Source: Nakaseomyces glabratus
Taxonomy: Eukaryota > Ascomycota > Saccharomycetes > Saccharomycetales > Saccharomycetaceae
Direction of reading: 5' to 3'
Assembly (NCBI RefSeq): GCF_010111755.1
Contig: NC_088959.1
Span: forward strand, 1 to 64,000
DNA: 64,000 nt
In this document: positions 54,618-64,000 of the stretch, one piece after another
Position numbering within the stretch: the stretch's first letter is position 1
How the letters are laid out: every line of letters begins with the position of its first letter
Position numbers and translations under genes: made by a program
Notes under the pieces: model-generated
Database searches by the model: none
What the model saw: the letters and a program-made list of their open reading frames with translations, nothing else
What the model was told of the DNA's origin: nothing

Positions 54618-55501
54618 TTGTTCTCCTTCCTGGCCTTTTTTTTGTCACTTTCTTTTATATTTAATCAAGTTCTATACACTTTTGTCATGGAGCCAAAAAG
54701 GGCTATACTAGAATAACCGCCCAGCTGTCCTGATTACCACCCCCGGCCAGAAGAGAGAAAAGTAGTTACCCGGATTAGTGTAGTGTGACACCACGTGAGA
54801 GATCTCAGAAACAAGGAAAAAGCACGTGCCCTCCCCACAAGGCCAAACAGAGCCAAACAGGGCCAAACAGGGCCATCAGGAAGTGTTGTTCTAGAACCCG
54901 CGCTGGTGTTTCCGTAAGAGAGTAATCCGATCTCGGCGAACAGCTGGGAAAGCCTGGTCCCTAGAGAGTCCCTAGAGAGTCCCTAGAGAAGTACCTAGAG
55001 AGTACCTAGAGAAGTAGTCCCTGCCGTGGTCGATTGCCACGCCCTGCAGGGTCCACTGAGGAATTCCGATAATTTTCCCGGTTTTTTCTCTCAAAATCGC
55101 TGTATTTGCGGGTGTTTCTCTACGTTGGGGGAATCCAATTTTTCCGCACTCCCCTGCGTTGTGCTTAGTGCTGTGTGCAAGAGTGGCCCCCCCACCCCCC
55201 CGATCCTACCTGTACTGCACTTTCACTCGATCTTCAGTTTGATGCGTAGCACCTAGGCAATACACTAGCTCCCTACTCAAAACCCCGCATTCCACTGTAA
55301 CACTCGCACTAGCCCTAGGGTTCAAAGGGTTATTCCCGATAGACTGCCTCATCTCTCTCCACTCCCCCCCCCCCGAATACTGACTGCGGTAATAATTTGA
55401 CAAAAAAAAATTTTTTCTTCAGACTATATAAGAATAGTTGTAATCTTAGCCCAGCGGTAACATATAACATACACTCCAACAACAACACAACACCCCAAAC
55501 A
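54618..55501. other. Divergent OSW5/NDE1 promoter with short tandem repeats
   Basis: The 884-bp GC-rich spacer replaces two S. cerevisiae genes (YMR147W, TIF34). It holds two CACGTG boxes (54792-54797, 54823-54828), a 10-bp repeat (54841-54870), an 11-bp repeat (54957-55012) and C-rich runs near 55187-55201 and 55364-55375. E-boxes of this type bind Cbf1 or Pho4 in yeasts. Confidence 0.65.
54957..55012. repeat. 11-bp tandem repeat in the NDE1 promoter
   Basis: Three copies of GTCCCTAGAGA (54957, 54968, 54979) are followed by two of GTACCTAGAGA (54991, 55002), with a single A inserted between the subtypes. The array ends about 490 bp upstream of the NDE1 ATG. A 10-bp repeat (54841-54870), with GGCCAAACAG and close variants, lies just before it. 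Confidence 0.88.
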
Positions 55502-57094
55502 ATGTTTGCTAGAATCGTCTCTAGGAGGTTGATGTCCTCCACGGCGGCACGTCTGAATAGCGTGCCTAAGGTCGCCGCCAAGCCCAAGAGCTCTTTTTTC
55601 AGGACCATGGGTAAGTGGTCTCTGCGTGCCACTCTATACGGTGCCCTGGCGGGCACCGGCTACATCAGTTACTCTCTGTACCGGGAGTCTAACCCTTCGA
55701 AGCAGAAGCCGCAGTCGGACACATTCCCCAATGGTTCTAAGCGGAAGACGCTGGTCATCCTGGGCTCTGGCTGGGGCTCTATCTCTTTGCTGAAGAACCT
55801 GGACACCAACATCTACAATGTGATCGTGGTGTCGCCCAGAAACTACTTCCTGTTCACGCCATTGCTGCCATCCACCCCAGTGGGCCGTGTCGAGCTGAAG
55901 TCCATCATCGAGCCCGTCAGGTACATCGCCAGGAGGACTACCGGCGAAGTGCTGTACTATGAGGCCGAGGCCACGGACATCGACCCGCACGCCAAGACCG
56001 TGAAGATCAAGTCCAACTCCCAGAACAACGACTACGAGCTCGACATCAACTACGACTACCTGGTCGTCGGTGTCGGCGCCCAGCCTACGACATTCGGCAT
56101 CCCAGGTGTCTACGAGAACTCCTCCTTCCTGAAGGAAATCTCCGACGCACAGGAGATCAGAATCAAGATCATGCGTAACATCGAGAAGGCCGCCTCCTTG
56201 GCGCCAAACGACACCGAGCGTGAGAGATTGCTGAGCTTCGTGGTGGTCGGTGGTGGCCCAACCGGTGTCGAGTTCGCCGCCGAGTTGAGAGACTACGTCG
56301 ACCAGGACCTGAGAAAGTGGATGCCCGAGCTAAGCAAAGAGATCAAGATTACCCTGGTTGAAGCATTGCCTAACATCCTGAACATGTTCGACAAGAAACT
56401 GGTTACCTACGCACAAGACTTGTTCAGACAAGAGAAGATCGACCTAAGACTGAAGACTATGGTGAAAAAAGTGGACTCCACTAAGATCACCGCCAAATGT
56501 GAAGATAAAACCGAATCAATCCCATACGGTGTCCTGGTGTGGGCCACCGGTAACGCACCAAGAGACGTGTGTAAAGGCCTGATGCAAAAGATACCAGAAA
56601 CTCAGAACTCAAGACGTGGTTTACTGATCAACTCCAAGATGCAACTCTTGGGTGCTGAGGATTCAATTTATGCAATTGGTGATTGTACTTTCTACCCAGG
56701 CCTGTTCCCAACTGCCCAAGTGGCCCACCAAGAAGGTGAATACTTGGCCAGAGTCTTCAAAAAGTTACACAAAGTGGATCAATTTGAATATATGGCTAGT
56801 AAGAACAACCAAACAAAGGAAAACATCAAGGACTTGACTTCTAAGATCAACAACTTGAAAGCACAAATCGAAGATTTCCAATATAATCACCATGGTGCTT
56901 TGGCCTACATTGGCTCTGAACAAGCTATCGCTGACTTGGCTGTAGGTGAGGCCAAATACAGATTGGCAGGTTCATTCACTTTCTTGTTCTGGAAGTACGC
57001 TTACTTAGCAATGTGTATGTCATTCAAGAATAGAATTTTGGTGGCCATGGATTGGACCAAAGCTTACTTCTTGGGAAGAGATACTTCCGCTTGA
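55502..57094 (+). CDS. NDE1: External mitochondrial NADH dehydrogenase
   Basis: This 530-residue type II NADH:ubiquinone oxidoreductase on the outer face of the inner mitochondrial membrane oxidises cytosolic NADH without pumping protons. A basic presequence and a hydrophobic segment (residues about 40-56) precede the FAD-binding Rossmann motif [14 protein letters not shown]. The NADH-binding motif is [16 protein letters not shown]. Codon use changes inside the gene: the first about 300 codons are GC-rich, the rest AT-rich as in neighbours. The start is the ATG at 55502; the frame upstream opens only with TTG. Confidence 0.96.
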   Translation: MFARIVSRRLMSSTAARLNSVPKVAAKPKSSFFRTMGKWSLRATLYGALAGTGYISYSLYRESNPSKQKPQSDTFPNGSKRKTLVILGSGWGSISLLKNLDTNIYNVIVVSPRNYFLFTPLLPSTPVGRVELKSIIEPVRYIARRTTGEVLYYEAEATDIDPHAKTVKIKSNSQNNDYELDINYDYLVVGVGAQPTTFGIPGVYENSSFLKEISDAQEIRIKIMRNIEKAASLAPNDTERERLLSFVVVGGGPTGVEFAAELRDYVDQDLRKWMPELSKEIKITLVEALPNILNMFDKKLVTYAQDLFRQEKIDLRLKTMVKKVDSTKITAKCEDKTESIPYGVLVWATGNAPRDVCKGLMQKIPETQNSRRGLLINSKMQLLGAEDSIYAIGDCTFYPGLFPTAQVAHQEGEYLARVFKKLHKVDQFEYMASKNNQTKENIKDLTSKINNLKAQIEDFQYNHHGALAYIGSEQAIADLAVGEAKYRLAGSFTFLFWKYAYLAMCMSFKNRILVAMDWTKAYFLGRDTSA

Positions 57095-57698
57095 GCATCC
57101 AATCTACACCTAATAATTTTTGACATTATTCATTTTTTTTTTCCTTTGAGTTTCTCTAATTTAACATTCCTTTCTTATTCATTACACATTTTAATTTTGA
57201 TAGATATTATTCAATGAGGTCAGATTTTATCCAAGGTCCGATTTGAAGAGGAGCTATGTTATGAAAAGGAAGTTTCTCAAAACAATTAATTGTGTAATTT
57301 TAAATGGTCAGCTTTGATTTTGTTGAAACAATCTCTTCAGATCATGGAACATCCAAGATCCAAACAAAAAAGTTTGCATTGTAGTTTGGTTGTACTAACT
57401 TGACCGTTTAATTTGTGGTATGATATTGATAATATTAATTTATAACGACGTAGTCGACATTTTATATTCAAGTAATTCTAAAATAAAACATATCATTTAC
57501 GTTCAACTTGTATTACAGGAATCTTGTTCAGCACATTTTTAAAGGCAAAGTAATTAATATTTAGATTTCAGAACTTAATTGCCGTCACGGACAGGAATTC
57601 AGTCGAAAACATAAAAATATCCGGTTAATAGAATTTTGGTGCTATTTACCAGCAAATATGAATTGAATGCTATAAAATACGTACATATATTAACATCA
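57095..57698. other. Convergent spacer NDE1/FDO1
   Basis: The 604-bp AT-rich region lies between convergent genes. Nothing beyond terminator-type AT-rich sequence is seen. Confidence 0.7.
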
Positions 57699-58655
57699 TT
57701 ATGAAATATCTTTCACAGAACCATCTAATGTATTAAATCTTTTCATTACCGGAAGTTTAACATCTAGTTTCATCTCTGGTCTGGGAATATTTGGAAGAAC
57801 TACTCTTAAACTATGCAATTCCTCTTTTTTGTTTAGTGGTAGTATCGGTGCTAAACTTCTAGCAAATGTCGGACTTCTATCCATTATTTCTTGATTAGAG
57901 GATTTGACTTCACTCTGTAAAATAGTTCTATTTACAGAGTCGTCTTCCTCTATTCTAGTTTCATCACCATTTCCGGAAGTATCATCGGCCTTGTTTTCAT
58001 CTTTTAGAACATGAGAGGCCAGCATACCTAAGGCATTTAACATATGTGTTTCAGTTTTAACTGGTTTGGCCTTTCGCCCGGAATCTGTTATTGGTATGGT
58101 GGTATCAGCTTCTTCAGTATCTTCTCTTGCATTTGAAATCATCGAACTTTCTGATTGGGATGAATCCAATAGCTGGGGTGTTTGATTCAGTAACCTCATC
58201 AGTTGATTAATGTGTTTGTTCTTGGCAATGATTTTCTTCTTGTATTTTGTAACTTTGTTCTCTTTAATATGGAGCTGCTCATTCAGGTGAACATTTTCAA
58301 CATACAACTGACTCTTGAGTTTCTCAAATTGCTGTGTTTTCAAGTTTTCCTCTACTTCATGTCTCATCTGATTTTCATTAGATGTCTTATTCGACAACAA
58401 TAGATTCTTATACTTGAGTTGTTGCACCTGCTTTGTAGATTCATTCAGCCTATCCGCCAAAGTTCTGAGTATATCAAGAACATCTTTCTTCACAAATCCA
58501 TGGTCTACAGTGTCCATGCTCTCCAATTGAGTTACTATCTCATTGGCACGCTTCAATGTAGTTTGCATCGATCTTTCGCTGTAAGCTTCATCTTGCTTTG
58601 TTCTGCTGGTAGAGCTATCCTCCATAGGATTTATGACAGACTGAATATTGCTCAT
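57699..58655 (-). CDS. FDO1: Fdo1-like coiled-coil protein
   Basis: This 318-residue protein is identified by position (YMR144W, between NDE1 and RPS16A) and by layout. A long heptad-rich region at residues about 30-165 predicts coiled coil, followed by an acidic Ser/Thr-rich segment and a conserved-looking C-terminus (LRVVLPNIPRPEMKLDVKLP). In S. cerevisiae Fdo1 associates with the forkhead factor Fkh1 and influences mating-type donor preference. Length is similar to the yeast protein (342). Confidence 0.82.
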   Translation of the reverse strand: MSNIQSVINPMEDSSTSRTKQDEAYSERSMQTTLKRANEIVTQLESMDTVDHGFVKKDVLDILRTLADRLNESTKQVQQLKYKNLLLSNKTSNENQMRHEVEENLKTQQFEKLKSQLYVENVHLNEQLHIKENKVTKYKKKIIAKNKHINQLMRLLNQTPQLLDSSQSESSMISNAREDTEEADTTIPITDSGRKAKPVKTETHMLNALGMLASHVLKDENKADDTSGNGDETRIEEDDSVNRTILQSEVKSSNQEIMDRSPTFARSLAPILPLNKKEELHSLRVVLPNIPRPEMKLDVKLPVMKRFNTLDGSVKDIS

Positions 58656-59655
58656 ATTTGTTTAAGGATGGTATTCTATGTCTGCTGAAAGAAATATACC
58701 AATACCTAAACACCTTTTATATGGTCTAACTATGCAATGTCCTGAAGATGAGCGCAACTGTTGATCCAACGACTGATATTACTATTTTATACTCCACAAA
58801 AGGGTGTTTATGTTAATGCTTCTTTGTTTGATCAAGTATATTAACGTGAACTATAGTTTAGCAATAAGAAACTGTACTACAATTTACCCATTTCTAGCAG
58901 GCTAGGCTATAACGTTCGAAATGCATGCATTTGTCTATACTTACTTCTACTCCAGTTCCGAGTAATAATTCGAATTATAGTGGGAAACCATAATACCGAG
59001 TCAAAACTCGTAGAACCAATTTATTTACTGATTTCCTAAACAAGTTTGTGCACCATGACACGTAGATGGCCTAAACTAATTCTCGAGAATTCGTGAATAT
59101 CATTTCATCAAATAAAGCACTGGTTTTGGTGATGCCTGTTGCTTGCGAAGTTACCTACACGAAAACATTGTAATTTGGAGCCAGTTGTAGTTAAAGGTTC
59201 GGAGACAATATATGTCAGTAATTGCATACTAATGACCATCTGACCAACCAATTATTATAGATGACATCAGTTGTGTATTGTCCACTGATGACTCTACATA
59301 AAATGAAATATATTGGATAATATTCTCTGACCACCGCTACTGACTTGGCAAGGCTTATTTTTTTTTTAAATTTGTAAGCGGATACTATTGTTCGAAGTTT
59401 TATTGTTGCCTATATAACAATCTAACTGCTTCTATAACAAGTACAAATACGGCGAATTAACATGACACACTGCCATTCTATCTTGATTAATGAAATGGTT
59501 ATATTTTGAAATATATATTAGTTTTTTTATATTTTCATAGAAATTATGCCATTGAGAAAAATTTCAAAGATATAGATAAACAGTGGTTTTTTTTGAAAAG
59601 TATAATATACGATAAAAGAAAAATTGGATGGATAATGTGAATGGGATGGGATATC
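58656..59655. other. Spacer between FDO1 and RPS16
   Basis: The 1-kb AT-rich region holds the FDO1 promoter and the RPS16 3' end. No gene is supported. Confidence 0.65.
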
Positions 59656-60792
59656 TTAACGGTAAGACTTTTGGAATCTAGCACGGGCACCCTTACCACC
59701 GAATTTCTTTGGTTCTGGTCTTCTGGCATCAGCGATCAACAAGGTTCTGTCGTAAGAGGTGAAAGCCTTCTTCAATTCGTTCTTGGATTGTTCATCGACG
59801 AACTTTTGGTGGTAGGCAACCAAACCCTTAGCGATAGCTTGTCTGATGGCGTAGACTTGGGAAACGTGACCACCACCGGTGACTCTAACTCTGATGTCAA
59901 TGTTGGCGAACTTGTCCAAACCAACCAACAACAATGGTTCGTAAACCTTGAATCTCAAGATTTCTGGTTCGACCAAAGTGATTGGAGAACCGTTAACCTT
60001 AATCAAACCCTTACCGGCCTTAACGTGGGCAACGGCAGTAGCAGACTTCTTCTTACCAAAAGTCTATTATTATATTAAAAACTCATATCCATAGAAAACT
60101 AGTAATACAGTTCGCAATGCCAAATATAGCTTCGTCAAAAAAAGTCAAACACAAAAGAGTAACAGAATGACTGTCCTCATTCGGAATAATATTCAAATAA
60201 ACTAAGCCAATTTTCAGCAATCGACTGCAAAAATATCAAACGGATAGGAAATTTAGAAAGATTGTTAGTAACAGGATCTAATCGATAACAATAATCTTAG
60301 AATAGATGGATAATGGGAAATTTACTTTCATTCACTTTTAATAAGCTGTTCGCTTTCAATTCTTTTGTTTTAAGTGTTCTTTGTGATAAAGTGAATACTA
60401 AATCAAAGAGCTCGCACTGTCATTGAAGTTCCTAATCAAGTACTTTTATTCATAATTCTCTGTAAATTATTCATTAGGTGAAAACCTCATAAGATTGTGG
60501 AATATGGAAAAACTTTTCGTTCATATAATAACCTCTGTTCTCATATTATAGATAACTTAAACCTTCAAATGCTGCTCGTTTCAAATTGACATAATTATCG
60601 CATCGCCTTCGGATTGTTAATTAACAGGACCACTTAATTGCGAGCTACTGGTAGAAATATTCTTGTTTTCTAATCTCGGTTATTCCAGTACAATCTTTAC
60701 TTCCTGAATATGCAAATTTCTCATATAACCACTATTAATTCATTAAAACTGGGATCATTAGGACATACTTGGACACTTGGGACGGTGGACAT
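59656..60792 (-). CDS. RPS16A: Ribosomal protein uS9 (Rps16), two exons
   Basis: This is a 143-residue protein of the 40S subunit. Exon 1 is 60769-60792 (24 nt, MSTVPSVQ) and exon 2 is 59656-60063 ([19 protein letters not shown] to RFQKSYR). Exon 1 ends at a perfect GTATGT donor (60763-60768 on the minus strand); exon 2 follows a TAG acceptor. The tiny first exon and its phase are the same as in S. cerevisiae RPS16A/B. The C-terminal KSYR tail reaches the decoding centre in the ribosome. Strong codon bias confirms the call. A Rap1-like site lies about 650 bp upstream. Confidence 0.97.
60064..60768 (-). other. RPS16 intron
   Basis: The 705-nt intron has donor GTATGT and acceptor TAG. The only perfect TACTAAC branch-point sequence that I find is at 60264-60270, 200 nt before the acceptor. 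A nearer TACTAGT at 60098-60104 lacks the branch adenosine. Long introns are normal for yeast ribosomal protein genes. Confidence 0.93.
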
Positions 60793-60959
60793 CTTGCGTT
60801 TGGTTCTATTGTATATGCGGTTTGTTATTGAAAGCGGTTAAAAGTTCAAATAGGCGTTTACTATGTACTGAATTTAAACCTATTTTCTATATAGCTCTGC
60901 CCATATCATCCTACAATTTTGACAAAATTGTTACAAAATTCCACCTGGGTAGCTTGGTT

Positions 60960-61380
60960 TCAAGATGCCACCACCACGCTTGGTACGGTTTGTTCTCCCT
61001 GCACTAACGACATGGGCAGTATCCTACACTAAGCAGTGTCAACAGACTTTCCACTCAGTATCAGGACTGTCTGCCTAATTGGAGATCAGCCTCGGTGGCT
61101 GTCTGCCTAGCTCCCATAGCTAACGGGCTAGCAGTTCGGCTGAGCGGTGCCAACTAGGCTGGTCTATTCCCCCCAGGTATTTGCAAGGCCGGTCCTAGAC
61201 GCACGAAAGTCTCAACCGTGTTCCTGTGGCCACAAAGTCGAATGAGCTCACAACGATCTGGTTGAGCCCAGCTCCCTCGAGGTGAACCCACTGACAATAC
61301 CTACTCAGAGGACTGGTTAGGCTTCATCCCGTTGTGTTTCCTTTCAGTTTAGGCTCGAGACCTAGACTTAGAGAGTTTTT
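60960..61380. ncRNA. Candidate structured RNA locus between RPS16 and RPP1A
   Basis: About 400 bp is far richer in G+C than the flanks and has no long frame. On the plus strand several helices can form. Examples are ACACT-AAGC-AGTGT near 61026-61039, a 7-bp stem CTAGC(T)CCC/GGGCTAG near 61108-61132, and nested CGGT/ACCG plus AGAC/GTCT near 61190-61218. CTCAACC near 61211 can pair with GGTTGAG near 61260. A run TTTTT at 61376-61380 could end a polymerase III transcript. I could not match it to SRP, RNase P, MRP, telomerase or spliceosomal RNAs, and the strand is undecided. Confidence 0.4.
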
Positions 61381-61441
61381 CGGCCCAAACGGATTCGCAT
61401 TGAGTAAATGTTAGACAAGAAAAACTGAAAAAGTCAGAAAG

Positions 61442-61452
61442 TGTATGGGTGT
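61442..61452 (-). promoter_or_regulatory. Rap1-like site
   Basis: TGTATGGGTGT (complement ACACCCATACA) matches the Rap1 consensus of yeast ribosomal protein promoters. It lies about 650 bp upstream of the RPS16 ATG, further than usual, with the GC-rich candidate RNA between the two. Confidence 0.55.
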
Positions 61453-61850
61453 TGTAGAACAAGAAAGTCACAAAACTACTCTTTGACTGTATCAAGTGAT
61501 GTCTACTTGTAAACTCATATGTCTTTCAATCATTGCGAACCTAGTTAAGTACACTTATGTATCGTAATACTTGAACAATAATGTTGAGGCTACGTTAACC
61601 GCCTGATAATTATAAGTCTAACTAAAGGTTAATATTTCAAAGAAAAAAAATATCTAAATGAAGTAAGTAAATTTCAATATCCTTTTAAAAATAATACTAT
61701 TATTATGTATATAGAAATTATTACTATGCAAAGTTATGGCAAAAAAGTGAAGGTTTATAATAGGAGAGAAAAGTCATCTTAAAATAGAAAATGTAGATAA
61801 AAATATGTTATTAATTAACAATTTGTAAATGCGAGATCTTTTTAAGATGC

Positions 61851-62174
61851 TTAGTCGAACAAACCGAAACCCATGTCGTCATCGGATTCTTCCTTGGCTT
61901 CTTCTTCCTTTTCTTCAGCAGCGGCAGCATCACCACCGGCAGCGGCACCAGCGGAGGCAGCACCACCGACAGCAGCAGCTGGACCAGCGCTGAAGTTGAC
62001 CAACAAGCTCTTCAAATCTTGACCGTCCAAAGCCTTAGCGAAAATGTCAGCCCAGATACCTTCAACTGGAATGTGAGCGGCACCAGTCAAGGTGACTAAC
62101 TTCTCAGAGGTGATTTCGACCTCAGCGTCAGCCAAGATCAAAGCAGCGTAAGCCAAAGCGGATTCAGTAGACAT
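61851..62174 (-). CDS. RPP1A: Acidic ribosomal stalk protein P1 alpha
   Basis: This 107-residue acidic protein of the 60S stalk recruits and activates translational GTPases. The helical N-terminal dimerisation domain starts [20 protein letters not shown]. An Ala/Gly-rich hinge follows, then the invariant tail [13 protein letters not shown]. Residues match S. cerevisiae Rpp1A (YDL081C) better than Rpp1B. Codon bias is strong. It lies beside SIP5, a gene of the sister YMR block. Confidence 0.97.
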   Translation of the reverse strand: MSTESALAYAALILADAEVEITSEKLVTLTGAAHIPVEGIWADIFAKALDGQDLKSLLVNFSAGPAAAVGGAASAGAAAGGDAAAAEEKEEEAKEESDDDMGFGLFD

Positions 62175-62885
62175 TTCTTTAATTATGGTTTATTGGTCTT
62201 TGCAGAGATAATCAATTTAAGCTCCTGTGGTTCTTTGTTTAAAAACACGATCAAAGCAGACTATTTCCTTGGCGACTTAAAACTTCAATTACTGAAACAA
62301 AACACACGTTGAAACAACACTTAAAAAGACAAGTCAATAATTTAAAACTTCATCTATCTTTTTTGTACAAAATGGTTTGAAGCCAAGATTGAAAAAAAAT
62401 TTTTTTTTTCCATAACCAATGAACCAAAACTTCCCACGAAAAAGTGAAAAAATCTCATTTTCCTTCAAGGATTCCCTCCCTCATTGTTGCATAATACGAG
62501 ATGGTCATATTTAATTATCGTATAAAAGTAGTATTAATAGCTGACTATTCTATTGCATGTATATGTGAAAGGTAATATCAATTAGGCGCAGCCTGTAGTT
62601 GTACCAAAGCTTTTTCCAATGCATAGTCTAGTAGATTGGTTAGAATTGCTTTTTAATTAAAATTGCATCGATTCCAATGGGTCATAGTCACTATGTTACA
62701 GGCATGATATTATTTAATATTGTAGCCTCAAATAATGCTTTTAAGTATTATTGGGCAAATATTTATAAAATATAGTCATATTTCTTTTTACACACAGGCG
62801 TAAACTCTATTATCGATAGTTCCTAGGTAACTAACGAAAAAAATACATTCCCTTCAAAAAAAAAGTATGGAAGTAAAGGAAACAG
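62175..62885. other. Spacer between RPP1A and SIP5
   Basis: The 711-bp region holds the RPP1A promoter and the SIP5 3' end. It has an A-tract/T-tract pair near 62392-62410. No gene is supported. Confidence 0.65.
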
Positions 62886-63929
62886 TTACCTTTTCGCCTT
62901 TCTCTTTTCGTCTTGGAGACTTAATCGTATAGCTTCATCAATCATTTGTTTTTCTAACTCTTCTAGTGTAGAGTTTGCGACTCCAGCAGACCTACTATCT
63001 GTCGAACCTGCTACTCCTGGTGAGTCTTCATTAGCGAAACTGCCCGTTCTTTGAGGACCAATCAATCTATTACTTACATGAATAGCGGTAGCATTAGCGG
63101 ACCTCCTAGCTAACCTTACCCTCTCTTTATTTAGCTTCGTTTCCCAGTCAGGTCTAATATCATCAGAACTTACAGTATACGTTGGTGGGGCGTTTCCAGC
63201 AGTGCCTAATGGTTTGTAAAGATTTGGAGCTTGCCCCCCTATGCCAACTTTTCTACCAGTAGGCGGTGTATACGTTATACTAAAATTAGGCGTAGCACAA
63301 TATGGACAATTAGCTGGCTCAGAAATCAATAAGTTTGGATCTTTCTCGTTCTCATCCTTCTGAGGTTGTGATGGATCCACTTCGTCATGTGGAAAGTGAG
63401 GCTCACTCCTTTTAATTTGAACAAAGCACTCAGAACATATTGGCTGTTGACAACATTTAGAATAATTTAGTGGCATTGGAAGATATAGAAAACAGATTGG
63501 ACATTCTGAGCCCTGTGCATATAAGTCATATTTCAGATCGTCATTTGGTAGAAAACTGTTTTTCGGAATATCATTGTCTCTATTTTGTAACTTCTCTTCC
63601 AAATATGCATTATTTTCTGATTCTTGCCATCTTAAACGCTTCCTATACAAACGAGCCTTGAAGATTAAGGCATGCATTTTCTTTTGCTCTTTCTTAGAAA
63701 GTTTCTTGTCAATCAGATAATCAAAATGAGGTTCATTTAAATCACCTACTGGAACGTCTTCATACTCCTCAACATGTTCATTAAATGGTGCATGAAGAGG
63801 AAGTGCATCCACAATTTTTTTGACTTCATCTTTAGTCCAGCTATCGTCAAAGTCTTGTAACGGAATATAGAAAGGTGCAAGCTTTCTCTCAATTATTAAC
63901 TTGCGTACTATGTCACTGTCGTAATCCAT
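62886..63929 (-). CDS. SIP5: Sip5-like RING protein
   Basis: This 347-residue protein is related to S. cerevisiae Sip5 (YMR140W), which links the Snf1 kinase with the Reg1-Glc7 phosphatase. A RING-like cluster is visible at residues about 142-165 and 217-220: CPICFLYLPMPLNYSKCCQQ, then PICSECF and CPYC. The last about 25 residues contain EKQMIDEAIRLSLQDE, which fits a ubiquitin-interacting motif. It is shorter than the yeast protein (489). The N-terminal region contains FYIPLQDFDDSWT. The start is an ATG at 63929. Confidence 0.88.
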   Translation of the reverse strand: MDYDSDIVRKLIIERKLAPFYIPLQDFDDSWTKDEVKKIVDALPLHAPFNEHVEEYEDVPVGDLNEPHFDYLIDKKLSKKEQKKMHALIFKARLYRKRLRWQESENNAYLEEKLQNRDNDIPKNSFLPNDDLKYDLYAQGSECPICFLYLPMPLNYSKCCQQPICSECFVQIKRSEPHFPHDEVDPSQPQKDENEKDPNLLISEPANCPYCATPNFSITYTPPTGRKVGIGGQAPNLYKPLGTAGNAPPTYTVSSDDIRPDWETKLNKERVRLARRSANATAIHVSNRLIGPQRTGSFANEDSPGVAGSTDSRSAGVANSTLEELEKQMIDEAIRLSLQDEKRKAKR

Positions 63930-64000
63930 TTTATCTAGCGAATAACATCCATGAGGCGCCAGATAACCACCATCAACTGTTTCATTATATTTTATAACTA
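63930..64000. other. Window edge upstream of SIP5
   Basis: These 71 bases are the start of the SIP5 upstream region. Nothing can be said about the next gene. Confidence 0.6.

Larger units (their letters stand above)
60793..61850. other. Spacer between RPS16 and RPP1A
   Basis: The 1058-bp spacer is where both S. cerevisiae sister blocks carry RPL13. No RPL13 coding sequence or remnant is recognisable on either strand. It contains the candidate structured RNA and the Rap1-like site described separately; the right third is AT-rich. Confidence 0.6.

Noticed and set aside
55330..55990. Minus-strand frames opposite the NDE1 start
   Set aside because: They are antisense to a clear gene and arise from its GC-rich codons, which reduce stop codons on the other strand.
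60960..61380. Specific assignment of the GC-rich locus as SRP RNA or RNase P RNA
   Set aside because: A fragment (GGTGGCTGT...GGCTGAG) recalls the Alu domain of 7SL RNA and CGAAAGTCTC recalls an RNase P core motif, but the partner motifs and pairing could not be found, so no name is given.

Overview
The window is the left end of a yeast chromosome. Bases 1 to about 780 are a 16-bp C-rich repeat whose complement is the long, regular telomere unit known from Candida (Nakaseomyces) glabrata. EPA-type and AWP-type adhesins close to the telomere, post-whole-genome-duplication gene order and an intron in RPS16 all fit C. glabrata or a very close relative. The order EPA, glutathione peroxidase, HXT, MED31, OLE1 suggests the left arm of chromosome I (inferred from memory of that map, not checked).

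Layout: 1-1156 telomere and a telomere-variant array; 1157-3830 AT-rich subtelomere without genes; 3831-10010 a 2059-residue AWP-like GPI adhesin; 10011-13994 empty; 13995-16589 an EPA lectin adhesin (PA14 domain); 16590-19334 empty; 19335-21061 two tandem thiol peroxidases; 22207-23874 a hexose transporter with a promoter full of Rgt1/Mig1-like sites. Gene-dense, syntenic chromosome follows.

The core is a patchwork of S. cerevisiae blocks: YGL127-126 (MED31, SCS3); YGL058-054 (RAD6, GEP7, OLE1, ERV14; SDS23 absent); an inverted YLR301-289 block (HRI1, EXG1, ECM38, YHC1, YLR297W-like, ATP14, GSP1, SEC72, COQ11, GUF1; GCN3 absent); and an inverted YMR150-140 block (IMP1, SWP1, OSW5, NDE1, FDO1, RPS16, SIP5) in which RPP1A, which in S. 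cerevisiae lies in the sister YDL block, replaces RPL13.

The subtelomeric genes deal with the cell surface, peroxide defence and sugar uptake. The core genes are housekeeping: transcription, ubiquitin, lipids, secretion, nuclear transport, mitochondria and ribosome. The least explained parts are a GC-rich, apparently structured stretch between RPS16 and RPP1A (about 60960-61380), the homogeneous variant telomere array, and short unexplained motifs in the subtelomere. Several start codons were moved inward because the longest open frame began upstream of the likely ATG (RAD6, OLE1, GSP1, NDE1) or at a non-ATG codon (HXT, HRI1, IMP1).
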